Counted from the stretch's first letter, positions 7,496 through 17,218 are shown. The stretch: DNA of 43,844 nucleotides from Bacillota bacterium (GCA_023390815.1 JAEWCC010000037.1:1-43844), one strand, 5' to 3'. The notes: a model not told the origin generated them from the letters alone. Program-made: numbers and translations.

Positions 7496-8753
7496 AATTA
7501 CAAACGGAACGCTCGCCAATCCGGCGGGCGTGTCGGGTAAACTGGATATACTGATCGAAGACGGCATCGTTAAAGCCGTCGGCCATGACCTCGGCGAAGC
7601 GGACAGCGTCATCGACGCGGCGGGGAAGACGGTGTTCCCCGGATTTATCGATCTGCACTGCCATCTGCGCGAGCCGGGGCAGGAATATAAGGAAGACATC
7701 GCCTCCGGCGCAAGGGCAGCCGCGAAAGGCGGCTTCACGGCCGTGTGCTGCATGCCCAATACCGCTCCGCCGATCGATAACGCGTCGGTCTGCGCGCTGG
7801 TGCTGGAAAAGGCGCGGCGTGCCGCAGTGAAGGTATACCCGGTGGGTGCGGCAACCAAAGGCCTTGCGGGCAAGGAACTCGCCGAGATGGGCGAGCTTGC
7901 CGAAATGGGCTGCGTCGCGTTCTCGGATGACGGCAAGCCCATCGAGAGCGGCGGCATGATGCGCGCCGCGATGCAGTACGCCGAAACTTTCGGACGCTTT
8001 ATCATGGCACACGAGGAAGACCTGACGATCAAGGGTACGGGCGTGATGAACGAAGGGTACAACTCCACGATACTGGGCCTCGGAGGCATATCACGCGCGG
8101 CGGAGGAGAGCATGATATCGCGTGATCTGATCCTCGCGGAAACCAGCGGGCTTCGCGTGCACATTCAGCATGTATCGACGCGCGGCGGCGTGCGCATGGT
8201 CCGCGACGCCAAGGCGCGCGGCGTGCGCGTGACATGCGAAAGTGCGCCGCACTATTTCTCAGCGGACGACAGTTACTGCCTCGGCTACGACGGGCGCACG
8301 CGTGTGAACCCACCGCTGCGCGCGCAGGATGACGTTGCCGCGGTCCGGGAAGGGCTGCTGGACGGCACCATTGACGCCATCGCAACCGATCATGCGCCGC
8401 ACCACCACGATGAGAAGCATATCGAGTTTCCGCTCGCGGCGTCGGGTATCATCGGCTTCGAGACGGCGTTCTCGCTGGCCGTGACGAACCTTACGAACGA
8501 CGCGGAAATGCTGGCGACGCTGCTCTCCGTAAATCCGGCGGCGATCATCGGCAAGCCGGGCGGTGTAATCAAAGAAGGCGTACCCGCCGATATCACCATC
8601 GCGGATATTGAAGCGGAATACGTACTGACCGAAGAGAGCATCGTATCACGCTCGAAAAATACGCCCTTTATCGGGCAAACGCTGTGGGGCGTGGTGACCC
8701 ATACGCTCGTGGACGGAAAGCTCGTTTACGGCGGAGGCAGTTCATGCAAATAG
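7485..8753 (+). CDS. pyrC: Dihydroorotase (class I type)
   Basis: 422 aa amidohydrolase that cyclises carbamoyl-aspartate to dihydroorotate. Zinc ligands HxH are in FIDLHCHLREPG (His58, His60) and the catalytic Asp is in IATDHAPHH near residue 304. CMPNT and the C-terminal composite beta-sandwich (PADITIAD) fit the class I family of Gram-positives. Begins inside the end of pyrB and ends overlapping pyrF by 10 nt. Confidence 0.96.
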   Translation: MKLKITNGTLANPAGVSGKLDILIEDGIVKAVGHDLGEADSVIDAAGKTVFPGFIDLHCHLREPGQEYKEDIASGARAAAKGGFTAVCCMPNTAPPIDNASVCALVLEKARRAAVKVYPVGAATKGLAGKELAEMGELAEMGCVAFSDDGKPIESGGMMRAAMQYAETFGRFIMAHEEDLTIKGTGVMNEGYNSTILGLGGISRAAEESMISRDLILAETSGLRVHIQHVSTRGGVRMVRDAKARGVRVTCESAPHYFSADDSYCLGYDGRTRVNPPLRAQDDVAAVREGLLDGTIDAIATDHAPHHHDEKHIEFPLAASGIIGFETAFSLAVTNLTNDAEMLATLLSVNPAAIIGKPGGVIKEGVPADITIADIEAEYVLTEESIVSRSKNTPFIGQTLWGVVTHTLVDGKLVYGGGSSCK

Positions 8754-9634
8754 ACGCGCTGTGCGAAGCCATCAAAAGGACACAATGCCCGGCGTGCGTG
8801 GGGCTCGATACCGAGCTTTCGCACCTGCCGGAAGGCTATCGCCCGAAAGAAGCGGGCAACCTTGCGATATCGGAAAGCGTTTTCCGGTACAACCGGGACA
8901 TCATCGACGCCATCAAAGATGTCGCGCCTTCCGTGAAGGTGCAGGCCGCGTACTACGAGCAGTACGGCGCGGAGGGGATGCGCTGCTTCCTCGATACGAT
9001 GGCATACGCGAAGGACGCGGGGCTCGTCGTGATCGCGGATGTGAAGCGCAACGACATCGGTTCCACCGCGCAGGCCTACGCGAACGCATACCTCAAAAAC
9101 AGTGCGGCGGATTTCATCACCGTCAACGCGTATCTCGGCATCGACGGCATCAAGCCGTTTGTCGAGGCGTGCGGTGAAACGGGCAAGGGCATATTCGTGC
9201 TCGTCAAGACCTCCAACCCCTCGGGCGGCGAGTTTCAGGATCTCGTTGCAGACGGAAAGAAGCTCTATGAGATCGTCGCGGACAAAGTAGCGGAGTGGGG
9301 CAAACCGCTGACTGGACAATGCGGCTACAGCAGCGTGGGTGCAGTCGTGGGCGCTACGTATCCTTCGGAAGCGGAGGCGCTGCGTAAGCGCTGCCCGAAT
9401 ACCTTCTTCCTCGTGCCGGGCTACGGCGCGCAGGGGGCGGGCGCGGACGACATCGCGGTAAACTTTGATAAGCGTGGCATGGGGGCTGTTGTCAACTCGT
9501 CGCGCGGTATCCTGCTCGCGTGGAAGAAGGAGGCATACGCCGGGATGAGTGCGCCGCAGGCCGCCAGACAGGCGGTGCTGGACATGAAACAAGACATATT
9601 AAGCGCCTTTGCCAGGCGTGGAATAGAGTTTTAA
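8744..9634 (+). CDS. pyrF: Orotidine 5'-phosphate decarboxylase, type 2
   Basis: 296 aa, longer than the roughly 240-aa Bacillus enzyme and matching the 'type 2' PyrF group. Decarboxylates OMP to UMP. The catalytic block DVKRNDIGSTAQAYANAYL contains the Lys-Asp pair; CVGLDTELSHLP is the N-terminal type 2 signature, and PGYGAQGAG and NSSRGIL bind phosphate. The start at 8744 is chosen from GGAGG 7 nt upstream and the family N-terminus. In Bacillus pyrF lies near the operon end; here it sits between pyrC and carA. Confidence 0.95.
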   Translation: MQIDALCEAIKRTQCPACVGLDTELSHLPEGYRPKEAGNLAISESVFRYNRDIIDAIKDVAPSVKVQAAYYEQYGAEGMRCFLDTMAYAKDAGLVVIADVKRNDIGSTAQAYANAYLKNSAADFITVNAYLGIDGIKPFVEACGETGKGIFVLVKTSNPSGGEFQDLVADGKKLYEIVADKVAEWGKPLTGQCGYSSVGAVVGATYPSEAEALRKRCPNTFFLVPGYGAQGAGADDIAVNFDKRGMGAVVNSSRGILLAWKKEAYAGMSAPQAARQAVLDMKQDILSAFARRGIEF

Positions 9635-9649
9635 CCCAAGGAGAACCAT

Positions 9650-10702
9650 ATGGCGATACTCACATTGGAGGATGGCACACGGTTTGAAGGTCAGAGCTTC
9701 GGCGCGAAAAGCGATATCGCGGGCGAGGTCGTGTTCAACACGGGCATGACGGGCTACCAGGAGGTACTGACCGACCCATCCTACTGCGGGCAGATCGTGA
9801 CGATGACGTATCCGCTAATCGGCAATTACGGCGTCAACGATATTGATCCCGAAAGCGCGCGCCCGCAGGTGAGCGGCTTCATCGTACGCGAGGTATGCGA
9901 CGCGCCGTCCAACTGGCGCAGCGAGGGTGGGCTGGATGCGTATCTGAAGAAGAACGGCATCTGCGGTCTGTACGGCATCGATACACGCGCGCTCACGCGC
10001 ATCATCCGCGAGAAAGGCACGATGCGCGGCATCATCACGCAGGGGGAACCGACCGGCGAGCAGATCGAACAGATGAAGGAATACGTCTGCGATATGCCGG
10101 TAGACAAAGTGACATGCGCCGCAAAGTACGAATATAGCGAGGGCAGCCCGAAGGTGGCGGTGCTCGACTTCGGCCTGAAGCGCAACATCCTGCGCAGCCT
10201 GAAAAAACGCGGATGCGGTGTGACGGTGTTTCCCGCCCGGACGGGCGCGGATGTGATCCTTGCGGGCGGCTTCGACGGCATCATGCTGACCAACGGACCG
10301 GGAGACCCCAAGGACAACACGGAAGTCATCGCCAACCTGAAGCAAATGATTGGGAAAATGCCGATATTCGGCATCTGCCTCGGGCATCAGCTTGCGGCGC
10401 TGGCGCTGGGCGGCGATACGGAAAAGCTCAAATACGGCCACCGCGGCGCAAACCATCCGGTGAAGGACCTCGCAAAGGACCGCGTGTACATCACCTCGCA
10501 GAACCACGGTTATACCGTGATCGAAGATGCGCTGCCAAAGGGCGCAGTAGTCAGCCACAGGAATTGGAACGACGCCACGGTCGAGGGTGTGCGCTATGAG
10601 GAATTAAACATGTTCACGGTGCAGTTCCATCCCGAGGCGTCGCCCGGACCGGAGGATACCGCGTACCTGTTCGACGAGTTTCTGCAAAATATGAGGAAAT
10701 AG
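9650..10702 (+). CDS. carA: Carbamoyl-phosphate synthase small (glutaminase) subunit
   Basis: 350 aa, slightly short for the family. Supplies ammonia from glutamine to CarB. The N-terminal CarA domain begins AILTLEDGTRFEGQSFGA. The class I glutamine amidotransferase domain has the nucleophile Cys243 in FGICLGHQ and the His-Glu pair in VQFHPEASPGP. AAGGAG precedes ATG 9650. One base separates it from carB. Lying inside the pyr operon, it probably serves pyrimidine synthesis, though arginine synthesis could share it. Confidence 0.97.
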   Translation: MAILTLEDGTRFEGQSFGAKSDIAGEVVFNTGMTGYQEVLTDPSYCGQIVTMTYPLIGNYGVNDIDPESARPQVSGFIVREVCDAPSNWRSEGGLDAYLKKNGICGLYGIDTRALTRIIREKGTMRGIITQGEPTGEQIEQMKEYVCDMPVDKVTCAAKYEYSEGSPKVAVLDFGLKRNILRSLKKRGCGVTVFPARTGADVILAGGFDGIMLTNGPGDPKDNTEVIANLKQMIGKMPIFGICLGHQLAALALGGDTEKLKYGHRGANHPVKDLAKDRVYITSQNHGYTVIEDALPKGAVVSHRNWNDATVEGVRYEELNMFTVQFHPEASPGPEDTAYLFDEFLQNMRK

Positions 10703-10703
10703 A

Positions 10704-13700
10704 ATGCCTAGAATAGAGGATATCAAAAAGGTGCTCGTCATCGGCTCCGGCCCGATCATCATCGGGCAGGCCGCCGAATTCGATTACGCGGGCACGCAGG
10801 CTTGCCGCGCGCTGCGCGAAGAAGGGATCGAGGTCGTACTCGTCAATTCCAACCCTGCGACGATCATGACGGATACCGATATCGCCGATAAGGTGTATAT
10901 CGAACCGCTCACCGTTCCCGTCATCCGCAACATCATCGCAAAGGAGCGCCCCGACAGCATGCTCGCGACCCTGGGCGGGCAGACGGGGCTCAATCTCGCG
11001 ATGGAATTGGCGGAAAACGGAATTCTCGACGAGTTTGGCGTTAAGCTTTTGGGCACCGGCGCAGCGTCCATCCATAAGGCGGAGGACCGCGAGGCGTTCA
11101 AAACGCTCATGAACGACATCGGCGAGCCCATGATCGAGAGCGTGATTGCGAATACCTATGAGCAGGCGCTGGACTTCGCCCATAAGCACGGCTACCCGGT
11201 GATCATCCGGCCCGCGTATACGCTGGGCGGCACAGGCGGCGGTATCGCGGAGAACGAAGCGCAGCTGCGCGAGATCACGATGAGCGGCCTTCAGGCCAGC
11301 CGCGTGCACGAGGTGCTTGTCGAAAAGAGCGTGGCGGGCTACAAGGAGATCGAGTACGAGGTGCTGCGCGACGGCAAGGGCAACTGCATCACCGTCTGCA
11401 ACATGGAGAATATCGACCCGGTCGGCATCCACACGGGCGACAGTATCGTAGTCGCGCCGTCTCAGACGCTGCGCGACGCCGAATACCAGCTGCTGCGTAC
11501 CGCTTCCATCAATATTATCAATGCGCTCGAAATCCGCGGCGGCTGCAACGTGCAGTTTGCGCTTGATACCGAGAGCATGAAATACTACGTGATCGAGGTG
11601 AACCCGCGCGTGAGCCGGTCTTCCGCGCTCGCGAGCAAGGCGACAGGATACCCGATCGCCCGGGTTGCCGCCAAGATCGCGATGGGCTACGGCCTCGACG
11701 AGATACGAAACGGCGTGACCGGCAAAACATACGCATGCTTTGAGCCGACGCTGGACTATGTCGTCGTGAAATTCCCGCGCTGGCCCTTCGACAAATTTAC
11801 CACGGCCAACAAGCAGCTCGGAACGCGCATGAAGGCAACAGGCGAAGTGATGGCCATTGGCGGCAGCTTTGAAAGCGCTTTTTTGAAAGCTGTACGCTCG
11901 CTGGAGCTGGGCCTCTGGTCGCTGAACTTCCCGTTTGCCGACGGGCTGAGCGGCAGCGAACTGGTCGAGCGCATCCGTCAGCAGGACGACGAGCGCATCT
12001 TCCTCATCGCCACAGCGCTGCGTCGCGGCACGTCCGCCGAAGCGATACACGGCCTGACGAAGATCGACCTGTGGTATTTAAAGAAACTGCACGCCATTAT
12101 CGAGCTGGAGGAAACGCTGCGCGTTGCGGGCAAAGCCGCACTGACGCAGGATTCGCTGCGCAGGGCAAAGCGTATGGGTTTCTCCGATAACGCCATCGGT
12201 TCTCTGATCGGCATGCCGGAAAAGGAAGTGCGAAGTCTGCGCCTGTCGATGGGCATTCGCCCGACGTTCAAGATGGTGGACACCTGCGGCGCGGAGTTCG
12301 ACGCGGTGAGCCCTTATTACTACTCCACCTACGACGATGAGAACGAGGCGAAGCCCGCGAAGAACAATACCGTGGTGGTGCTCGGCTCCGGGCCGATCCG
12401 CATCGGACAGGGCATCGAGTTCGACTACTGCAGCGTACACTGCGTGTGGGCGCTTAAGGCAGCGGGCTTTGATACGGTCATCATCAACAACAACCCCGAA
12501 ACGGTCTCAACGGATTTCGATACATCCGACCGGCTTTACTTCGAGCCGCTGACGCCCGAAGAGGTGGGCAACGTGCTGGAGCAGGAGCAGCCTGTAGGCG
12601 TCGTCGTGCAGTTCGGCGGGCAAACGGCGATCAAGCTCGCCAAGCACGTCGAAGCAATGGGGTATAAGATCATCGGAACCTCGCTCAAAAGCATCGACGC
12701 CGCCGAGGATCGCAAGGAGTTTGACGCGCTGCTCGAACGGCAGGGTATCCGCCGCCCGGCAGGCGGTACGGTGTTCACAGCGCAGCAGGCGGTGGAAACC
12801 GCCGCGCAGCTGGGATATCCCGTGCTCGTGCGTCCGTCGTATGTACTCGGCGGGCAGGGCATGGAGATCGCGTGGAGCGAGGACGACATCCGCGAATATA
12901 TGCGCGTGATCAACCGGTACGCGCAGGAGCATCCGGTGCTCGTGGACAAGTATATGACCGGGATGGAACTCGAAGTGGACGCCATCTGCGACGGCAAAGA
13001 CGTGCTGATCCCCGGAATCATGGAACACATCGAGCGCGCCGGGGTGCATTCGGGCGACTCGATCTCGGTATATCCCGCACGGCGCATTACCGCGGCGCAG
13101 CAGGACGAGCTGATCGACATCACCAAGCGCCTCGCGCTGGCGCTGAACGTGAAAGGCGTCGTCAATATCCAGTACGTGATATCGGGTGGGCAGATCTATG
13201 TGATCGAGGTCAACCCGCGTTCGAGCCGCACCGTGCCTTATATATCAAAGGTGACGGGCGTACCGATGATCCCGCTTGCGGTGCGCGCTTCGCTCGGCGA
13301 ACCGCTTGCCGCCATGGGCTTTGGCACAGGGCTTTACCCCAATCGCCGCATCACGGCGGTGAAGGTGCCGGTGTTCTCGTTCGAGAAGCTGCCGGATGTC
13401 GAGGTGGGGTTAGGACCGGAGATGAAATCCACCGGGGAGGTACTGGGCATTTCTGAGGACTACAGCGAAGCGCTGCTCAAAGGGCTGATCGCCTCCGGGC
13501 TGACGCTTCCCAAGGAGAAGGGCGCGGTGCTGCTGACGGTTGCCGACAACGACAAGCAGGAGCTGATCTCCATCGCCGCGGTGCTGGATTACCTCGGCTA
13601 CGACATCTATGCCACGCCCGGAACCGCCAATGTGCTCAACTTCAACTATGTTGCCGCCAATACGGTGCCCAAATTGTCCGACGGACCGGGTATCGGCGAG

Positions 13701-13916
13701 TTGGTCGAGAGCGGCAAATTAAAGCTGATCCTCAACACGCCGACCAAGGGGCGGCGGGCGGACCGCGACGGTTTCCGGCTGCGGCGTATGGCGGTGGAAC
13801 ACCGCATTCCCTGCATCACGTCGCTCGATACGGCGCGCGTGCTGCTGCAAAGCATGAAATCCGGGCGGACGGACGCAGACATCGTTCCGGTTTCGCTGAC
13901 GGATATACAGGAGTGA
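10704..13916 (+). CDS. carB: Carbamoyl-phosphate synthase large subunit
   Basis: 1070 aa, full length. Two homologous ATP-grasp halves each begin with a KxVLVIGSGPIxIGQ-type motif (near residues 9 and 554). The first half has GGTGGGIAENE, the second SYVLGGQGMEIAW, followed by the C-terminal MGS-type allosteric domain (residues about 930-1070, KGAVLLTVADNDK). Makes carbamoyl phosphate from bicarbonate, ammonia and 2 ATP. ATG 10704 is preceded by GAGGAAA at the end of carA. It is followed immediately by pyrK. Confidence 0.98.
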   Translation: MPRIEDIKKVLVIGSGPIIIGQAAEFDYAGTQACRALREEGIEVVLVNSNPATIMTDTDIADKVYIEPLTVPVIRNIIAKERPDSMLATLGGQTGLNLAMELAENGILDEFGVKLLGTGAASIHKAEDREAFKTLMNDIGEPMIESVIANTYEQALDFAHKHGYPVIIRPAYTLGGTGGGIAENEAQLREITMSGLQASRVHEVLVEKSVAGYKEIEYEVLRDGKGNCITVCNMENIDPVGIHTGDSIVVAPSQTLRDAEYQLLRTASINIINALEIRGGCNVQFALDTESMKYYVIEVNPRVSRSSALASKATGYPIARVAAKIAMGYGLDEIRNGVTGKTYACFEPTLDYVVVKFPRWPFDKFTTANKQLGTRMKATGEVMAIGGSFESAFLKAVRSLELGLWSLNFPFADGLSGSELVERIRQQDDERIFLIATALRRGTSAEAIHGLTKIDLWYLKKLHAIIELEETLRVAGKAALTQDSLRRAKRMGFSDNAIGSLIGMPEKEVRSLRLSMGIRPTFKMVDTCGAEFDAVSPYYYSTYDDENEAKPAKNNTVVVLGSGPIRIGQGIEFDYCSVHCVWALKAAGFDTVIINNNPETVSTDFDTSDRLYFEPLTPEEVGNVLEQEQPVGVVVQFGGQTAIKLAKHVEAMGYKIIGTSLKSIDAAEDRKEFDALLERQGIRRPAGGTVFTAQQAVETAAQLGYPVLVRPSYVLGGQGMEIAWSEDDIREYMRVINRYAQEHPVLVDKYMTGMELEVDAICDGKDVLIPGIMEHIERAGVHSGDSISVYPARRITAAQQDELIDITKRLALALNVKGVVNIQYVISGGQIYVIEVNPRSSRTVPYISKVTGVPMIPLAVRASLGEPLAAMGFGTGLYPNRRITAVKVPVFSFEKLPDVEVGLGPEMKSTGEVLGISEDYSEALLKGLIASGLTLPKEKGAVLLTVADNDKQELISIAAVLDYLGYDIYATPGTANVLNFNYVAANTVPKLSDGPGIGELVESGKLKLILNTPTKGRRADRDGFRLRRMAVEHRIPCITSLDTARVLLQSMKSGRTDADIVPVSLTDIQE

Positions 13917-13918
13917 TT

Positions 13919-14695
13919 ATGCCATACAACGGTACCGCGAAGGTCGTTCGAAACCAGCGAATCGCGGAGAACATTTATGAGATGATACTGCACTGCCCGG
14001 ACGCGGACCTGACCGCGTTCGTACCGGGGCAGTTCGCGCAGGTCGAAGTCCCGGGGCATGCCGAGCTGATATTAAAGCGCCCCATCAGCATCCACGCGGT
14101 GGACGCCGCCGCGCATACGGTCACGCTGATCTATCAGTTGCGCGGCAAGGGAACGCATGCGCTGGCCGATGCATATATGGGGACAAGCCTTCAGGTCATT
14201 CTGCCGCTGGGGCACGGGTTCGATCTGAAACCGGAACATAAGACGGTGTTCTTTGTGGGCGGCGGTATGGGTATCGCGCCGATGACGGCGGTGATGAAGC
14301 ACTGGCCGGACCGGCGCTATGTCGCGCTGCTCGGATACCGCTGCGAAAGCGCGGCGTACTGCGTATCCGACTTTAACGCATGCGACGTCCGTGTCGCTTC
14401 GGAAGACGGCAGCATCGGCGAGCAGGGGCTGGTGACCGCGCTCGTGGAAACCGCGCTGGCGGATATAACGCCCGATATCGTTCTGGCCTGCGGGCCTGCG
14501 CCCATGCTCCGCGCGCTTAAAAGTCTGCTGGCCCAGCGCGGCATCCGCGCCCAGTTCTCCATGGAGGAGCGCATGGGCTGCGGTTTCGGCGCGTGCGCGG
14601 TGTGCGCGTGTGCGGTGCAGACGGCGGATGGACTCGATTACAAGAAGGCCTGCGTGGACGGGCCGGTGTTCGATATGGACGAGGTGATGCTGTAA
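13919..14695 (+). CDS. pyrK: Dihydroorotate dehydrogenase B electron-transfer subunit
   Basis: 258 aa. FAD- and 2Fe-2S-containing partner of PyrD that passes electrons to NAD. The ferredoxin-reductase fold shows FAD-binding LKRPISIH and the NAD-binding block VGGGMGIAPM. The C-terminal [2Fe-2S] ligands are in MGCGFGACAVCACAV plus a later Cys (KKACVDGP). ATG 13919 has AGGAG ideally placed; GTG 13913 would overlap that site. It overlaps pyrD by one base (TAATG). Confidence 0.95.
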   Translation: MPYNGTAKVVRNQRIAENIYEMILHCPDADLTAFVPGQFAQVEVPGHAELILKRPISIHAVDAAAHTVTLIYQLRGKGTHALADAYMGTSLQVILPLGHGFDLKPEHKTVFFVGGGMGIAPMTAVMKHWPDRRYVALLGYRCESAAYCVSDFNACDVRVASEDGSIGEQGLVTALVETALADITPDIVLACGPAPMLRALKSLLAQRGIRAQFSMEERMGCGFGACAVCACAVQTADGLDYKKACVDGPVFDMDEVML

Positions 14696-15603
14696 TGGCC
14701 GATATGTCAGTCAACTTATGCGGCGTAACGCTGAAAAATCCAATCGTTGCGGCTTCGGGTACGTTTTCGTTCGGGCAGCACCATGCGCAATTCATCGATA
14801 TCAGCCGCCTCGGCGGTATCGCGCTCAAGTCCGTTACGCCGGAGAAACGCACGGGAAATAAGCCGCCGCGTGTTGCGGAGACGCCCTCGGGCATGCTCAA
14901 CAGCGTCGGGTTGCAGAACCCAGGCTTAGAAGCGTTCATCAGGGACGAACTGCCGGAGGTGGAAAAGCTCGATACGGCGGTCATCGTCAACGTGGCGGGC
15001 AGCCGAATTGAAGACTATGTAAACGTGATAGAACGGCTCAACGATGCAGACTTTGAATTCTACGAGATCAATATTTCGTGCCCCAACGTGAGGCTGGGCG
15101 GAGCGAGCCTGGGAACGGACCCCGTGAGCGCGGGGCAGTGCGTACGCGCAGCAAAAGCCGCCGCCAAAAAGCCACTCATTGTGAAGCTGACGCCCGCGGC
15201 GGGCAATATTGTTGCGGTGGCGCAGGCGGTGCAGGACGCGGGCGCGGACGCGGTATCGCTGATCAACACACTCCCCGCGATGGCGGTGGACATAAAAACG
15301 CGCAGGCCGATATTGGGAAACGTGACGGGCGGGCTTTCCGGCCCTTGCATCAAGCCGGTGGCGCTCAAGATGGTATACGATGTATCGCGCACGCTTTCCA
15401 TACCGGTCATCGGGATGGGCGGCGTGATGACGGGGCAGGACGCTGCGGAGTTCATGCTGTGCGGCGCGGCAGCCGTAATGGTCGGCACGGCGAACCTCGT
15501 CGATCCCGCAGCTCCGCTGCGCATCATCGATGAACTGGAAGCGATTGCGGACCATATGAAGCTGGACAAAATAACCGCGCTGACAGGCGCGCTGGAGGTA
15601 TAG
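14695..15603 (+). CDS. pyrD: Dihydroorotate dehydrogenase B catalytic subunit (class 1B)
   Basis: 302 aa FMN enzyme oxidising dihydroorotate to orotate, using NAD through PyrK. NPIVAASGTFSFG, TPEKRTGNKPPRVAET, LNSVGLQNPG and EINISCPNV (with the class 1 catalytic Cys) are diagnostic; MGGVMTGQDAAEFMLCGA binds FMN phosphate. The start at 14695 uses the TAATG junction with pyrK and gives the standard length. The oxygen-independent class 1B form suits an anaerobe. Confidence 0.97.
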   Translation: MADMSVNLCGVTLKNPIVAASGTFSFGQHHAQFIDISRLGGIALKSVTPEKRTGNKPPRVAETPSGMLNSVGLQNPGLEAFIRDELPEVEKLDTAVIVNVAGSRIEDYVNVIERLNDADFEFYEINISCPNVRLGGASLGTDPVSAGQCVRAAKAAAKKPLIVKLTPAAGNIVAVAQAVQDAGADAVSLINTLPAMAVDIKTRRPILGNVTGGLSGPCIKPVALKMVYDVSRTLSIPVIGMGGVMTGQDAAEFMLCGAAAVMVGTANLVDPAAPLRIIDELEAIADHMKLDKITALTGALEV

Positions 15604-15604
15604 T

Positions 15605-16180
15605 ATGACGAGGGAAGAAATTCTGGCGATTTTCAGGGAGACGGGCGTTATGCTCGAGGGGCATTTTCTGCTGACTTCGGGGCGGCATTCGGACAAATAC
15701 ATGCAGTGCGCAAGGCTGTTCCAATACCCGGATATCGCTGAGAAGTTTGCGAAGGAACTCGCGGGCAAGTTCCCGGATGCCGATCTGGTGGCAGGGCCCG
15801 CAATTGGCGGAATCATCCTTGCTTACGAGGTATCGCGGCAGCTCGGCGTCCGCAACGTTTTCGCGGAGCGTGAAAACGGGGGGATGACCCTGCGCCGCGG
15901 GTTCGAAATCCCCAAGGGCGCGCGCGTGCTCGTTGTGGAGGACGTGGTCACAACAGGCGGCTCGGTCCGTGAAGTCATCGGGCTCGTGCGGCAGCTGGGC
16001 GGCAAGGTCGTAGGCGTGGGCAGCATTGTGGACCGCTCCGACGGCAAGGTCGATTTCGGCGTGCCATTTGAGGCGGTGCTTTCGATGGAGGTCGTTTCCT
16101 GGGAGGCGGACAAGTGTCCGCTGTGCCGCGAGCGGTGGCCGCTCGTCAAACCGGGCAGCCGCAATATGAACGCGAAGTAA
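15605..16180 (+). CDS. pyrE: Orotate phosphoribosyltransferase
   Basis: 191 aa. Transfers ribose-phosphate from PRPP to orotate, giving OMP. The PRPP motif VLVVEDVVTTGGSV is clear, and GHFLLTSGRHSDKYMQ is the N-terminal orotate-side block. The C-terminal KCPLCRERWPLVKPGSR is typical of the PyrE group with a short cysteine-containing tail. Starts one base after the pyrD stop. Last gene of the pyr operon, followed by a terminator. Confidence 0.96.
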   Translation: MTREEILAIFRETGVMLEGHFLLTSGRHSDKYMQCARLFQYPDIAEKFAKELAGKFPDADLVAGPAIGGIILAYEVSRQLGVRNVFAERENGGMTLRRGFEIPKGARVLVVEDVVTTGGSVREVIGLVRQLGGKVVGVGSIVDRSDGKVDFGVPFEAVLSMEVVSWEADKCPLCRERWPLVKPGSRNMNAK

Positions 16181-16207
16181 CATTCATATACGCATATCCA
16201 TTCACAG

Positions 16208-16249
16208 CCGCGCCGTATGATGAGAAAAAGAGCATGGACGCGGTTTTTT
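16208..16249 (+). terminator. Terminator of the pyr operon
   Basis: CCGCG (16208-16212) pairs with CGCGG (16239-16243), extended inward by CC/GG with one bulge, and followed by TTTTTT (16244-16249). The loop is A-rich and large, so it is of moderate strength. Confidence 0.65.
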
Positions 16250-16297
16250 CTTTGTATCGGCTGCGAATACTAATACCATCTTTTTTGGGAGGATGGC

Positions 16298-17218
16298 ATG
16301 ATTCGGACAGATTTGGCAATGGAAGCAGCCCAGAACGTTCAGAATATACCGGGCGTAGAGGTGCTGGAAGGTGATGTGATGCCGGGCGTACACCGAGTAC
16401 GCGTGACAATCACATCGGAGGAAGGGGAGAAGGCGATCGGCAAAAAGCGGGGCACGTATGTGACGCTGGAGGCGGGCGAATTGGCGCGCGGAGATACGGC
16501 GCTCGACGAAAACTGCTCCAAGCTGCTGGCGGAGGAGATACAGCACATGGCGGGCGCTGCCGCACAGGGCACCGTGCTGGTGGTGGGGCTCGGAAACCGC
16601 ATGGTGACGCCCGACGCGCTGGGGCCTGCCGTATGCGACGGCGTATTCGTGACGAGGCATATCCATCAGTATGCGCCCGATGCGATCGATGCGCGCATTG
16701 GCAACGTCAGCGCGATTGCGCCCGGGGTACTGGGCATTACGGGCATCGAGACCGGCGAAATCGTCGAGGGCATCGTGGAGAGGATGAAGCCTACGCTCAT
16801 CATTGCGATCGACTCGCTCGCGGCCAAAAGCATCGACCGTATCCGTACCACGATCCAGATCGCGGATACGGGTATTGCGCCCGGAGCGGGCATCGGCAAC
16901 AAGCGCAAAGCGATCGACCGGGAGACGCTCGGTGTGCCGGTCATCGCGATTGGCGTACCGCTCGTGGTATACGCGTCTACAATCGCGCAGGAGCTGATTG
17001 AATCAGCGATCAACAAGGGGCCGGTCGATATCATGTTGCACGATAAAATGCAGAAGGTGCTCGGCGGCATGAACGACGTGCAGGGCGCAGACATGATTGT
17101 GACACCCAAGGAGATCGATGCGGTGGTTGATGATCTTGCCAACATCATCGCGGATGGGCTCAATATCGCACTGCATCAACATATTTCGCTGGAGGAAGCG
17201 CACCGGTACATGCACTAA
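16298..17218 (+). CDS. gpr: Germination protease (GPR endopeptidase)
   Basis: 306 aa. Degrades small acid-soluble spore proteins during germination. The start MIRTDLAMEA, then VVGLGNRMVTPDALGP, GVLGITGIETGEIV, LIIAIDSLA and the tail VTPKEIDAVVDDLANIIADGLN are all family signatures. Bacillus GPR is made as a zymogen with a short propeptide before the RTDLA block. Here translation starts at that block (GGGAGG at 16287-16292), and an in-frame stop at 16271-16273 rules out a longer N-terminus, so the propeptide is essentially absent. The spoIIP gene follows, the usual order. Confidence 0.95.
   Translation: MIRTDLAMEAAQNVQNIPGVEVLEGDVMPGVHRVRVTITSEEGEKAIGKKRGTYVTLEAGELARGDTALDENCSKLLAEEIQHMAGAAAQGTVLVVGLGNRMVTPDALGPAVCDGVFVTRHIHQYAPDAIDARIGNVSAIAPGVLGITGIETGEIVEGIVERMKPTLIIAIDSLAAKSIDRIRTTIQIADTGIAPGAGIGNKRKAIDRETLGVPVIAIGVPLVVYASTIAQELIESAINKGPVDIMLHDKMQKVLGGMNDVQGADMIVTPKEIDAVVDDLANIIADGLNIALHQHISLEEAHRYMH

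Noticed and set aside
6572..8164. Long open frame on the minus strand across pyrB-pyrC.
   Set aside because: It is antisense to two certain genes, its product is Arg/His/Ala-rich without known motifs, and high GC makes such frames common. The same applies to the minus-strand frame at 10614-12050 over carB.
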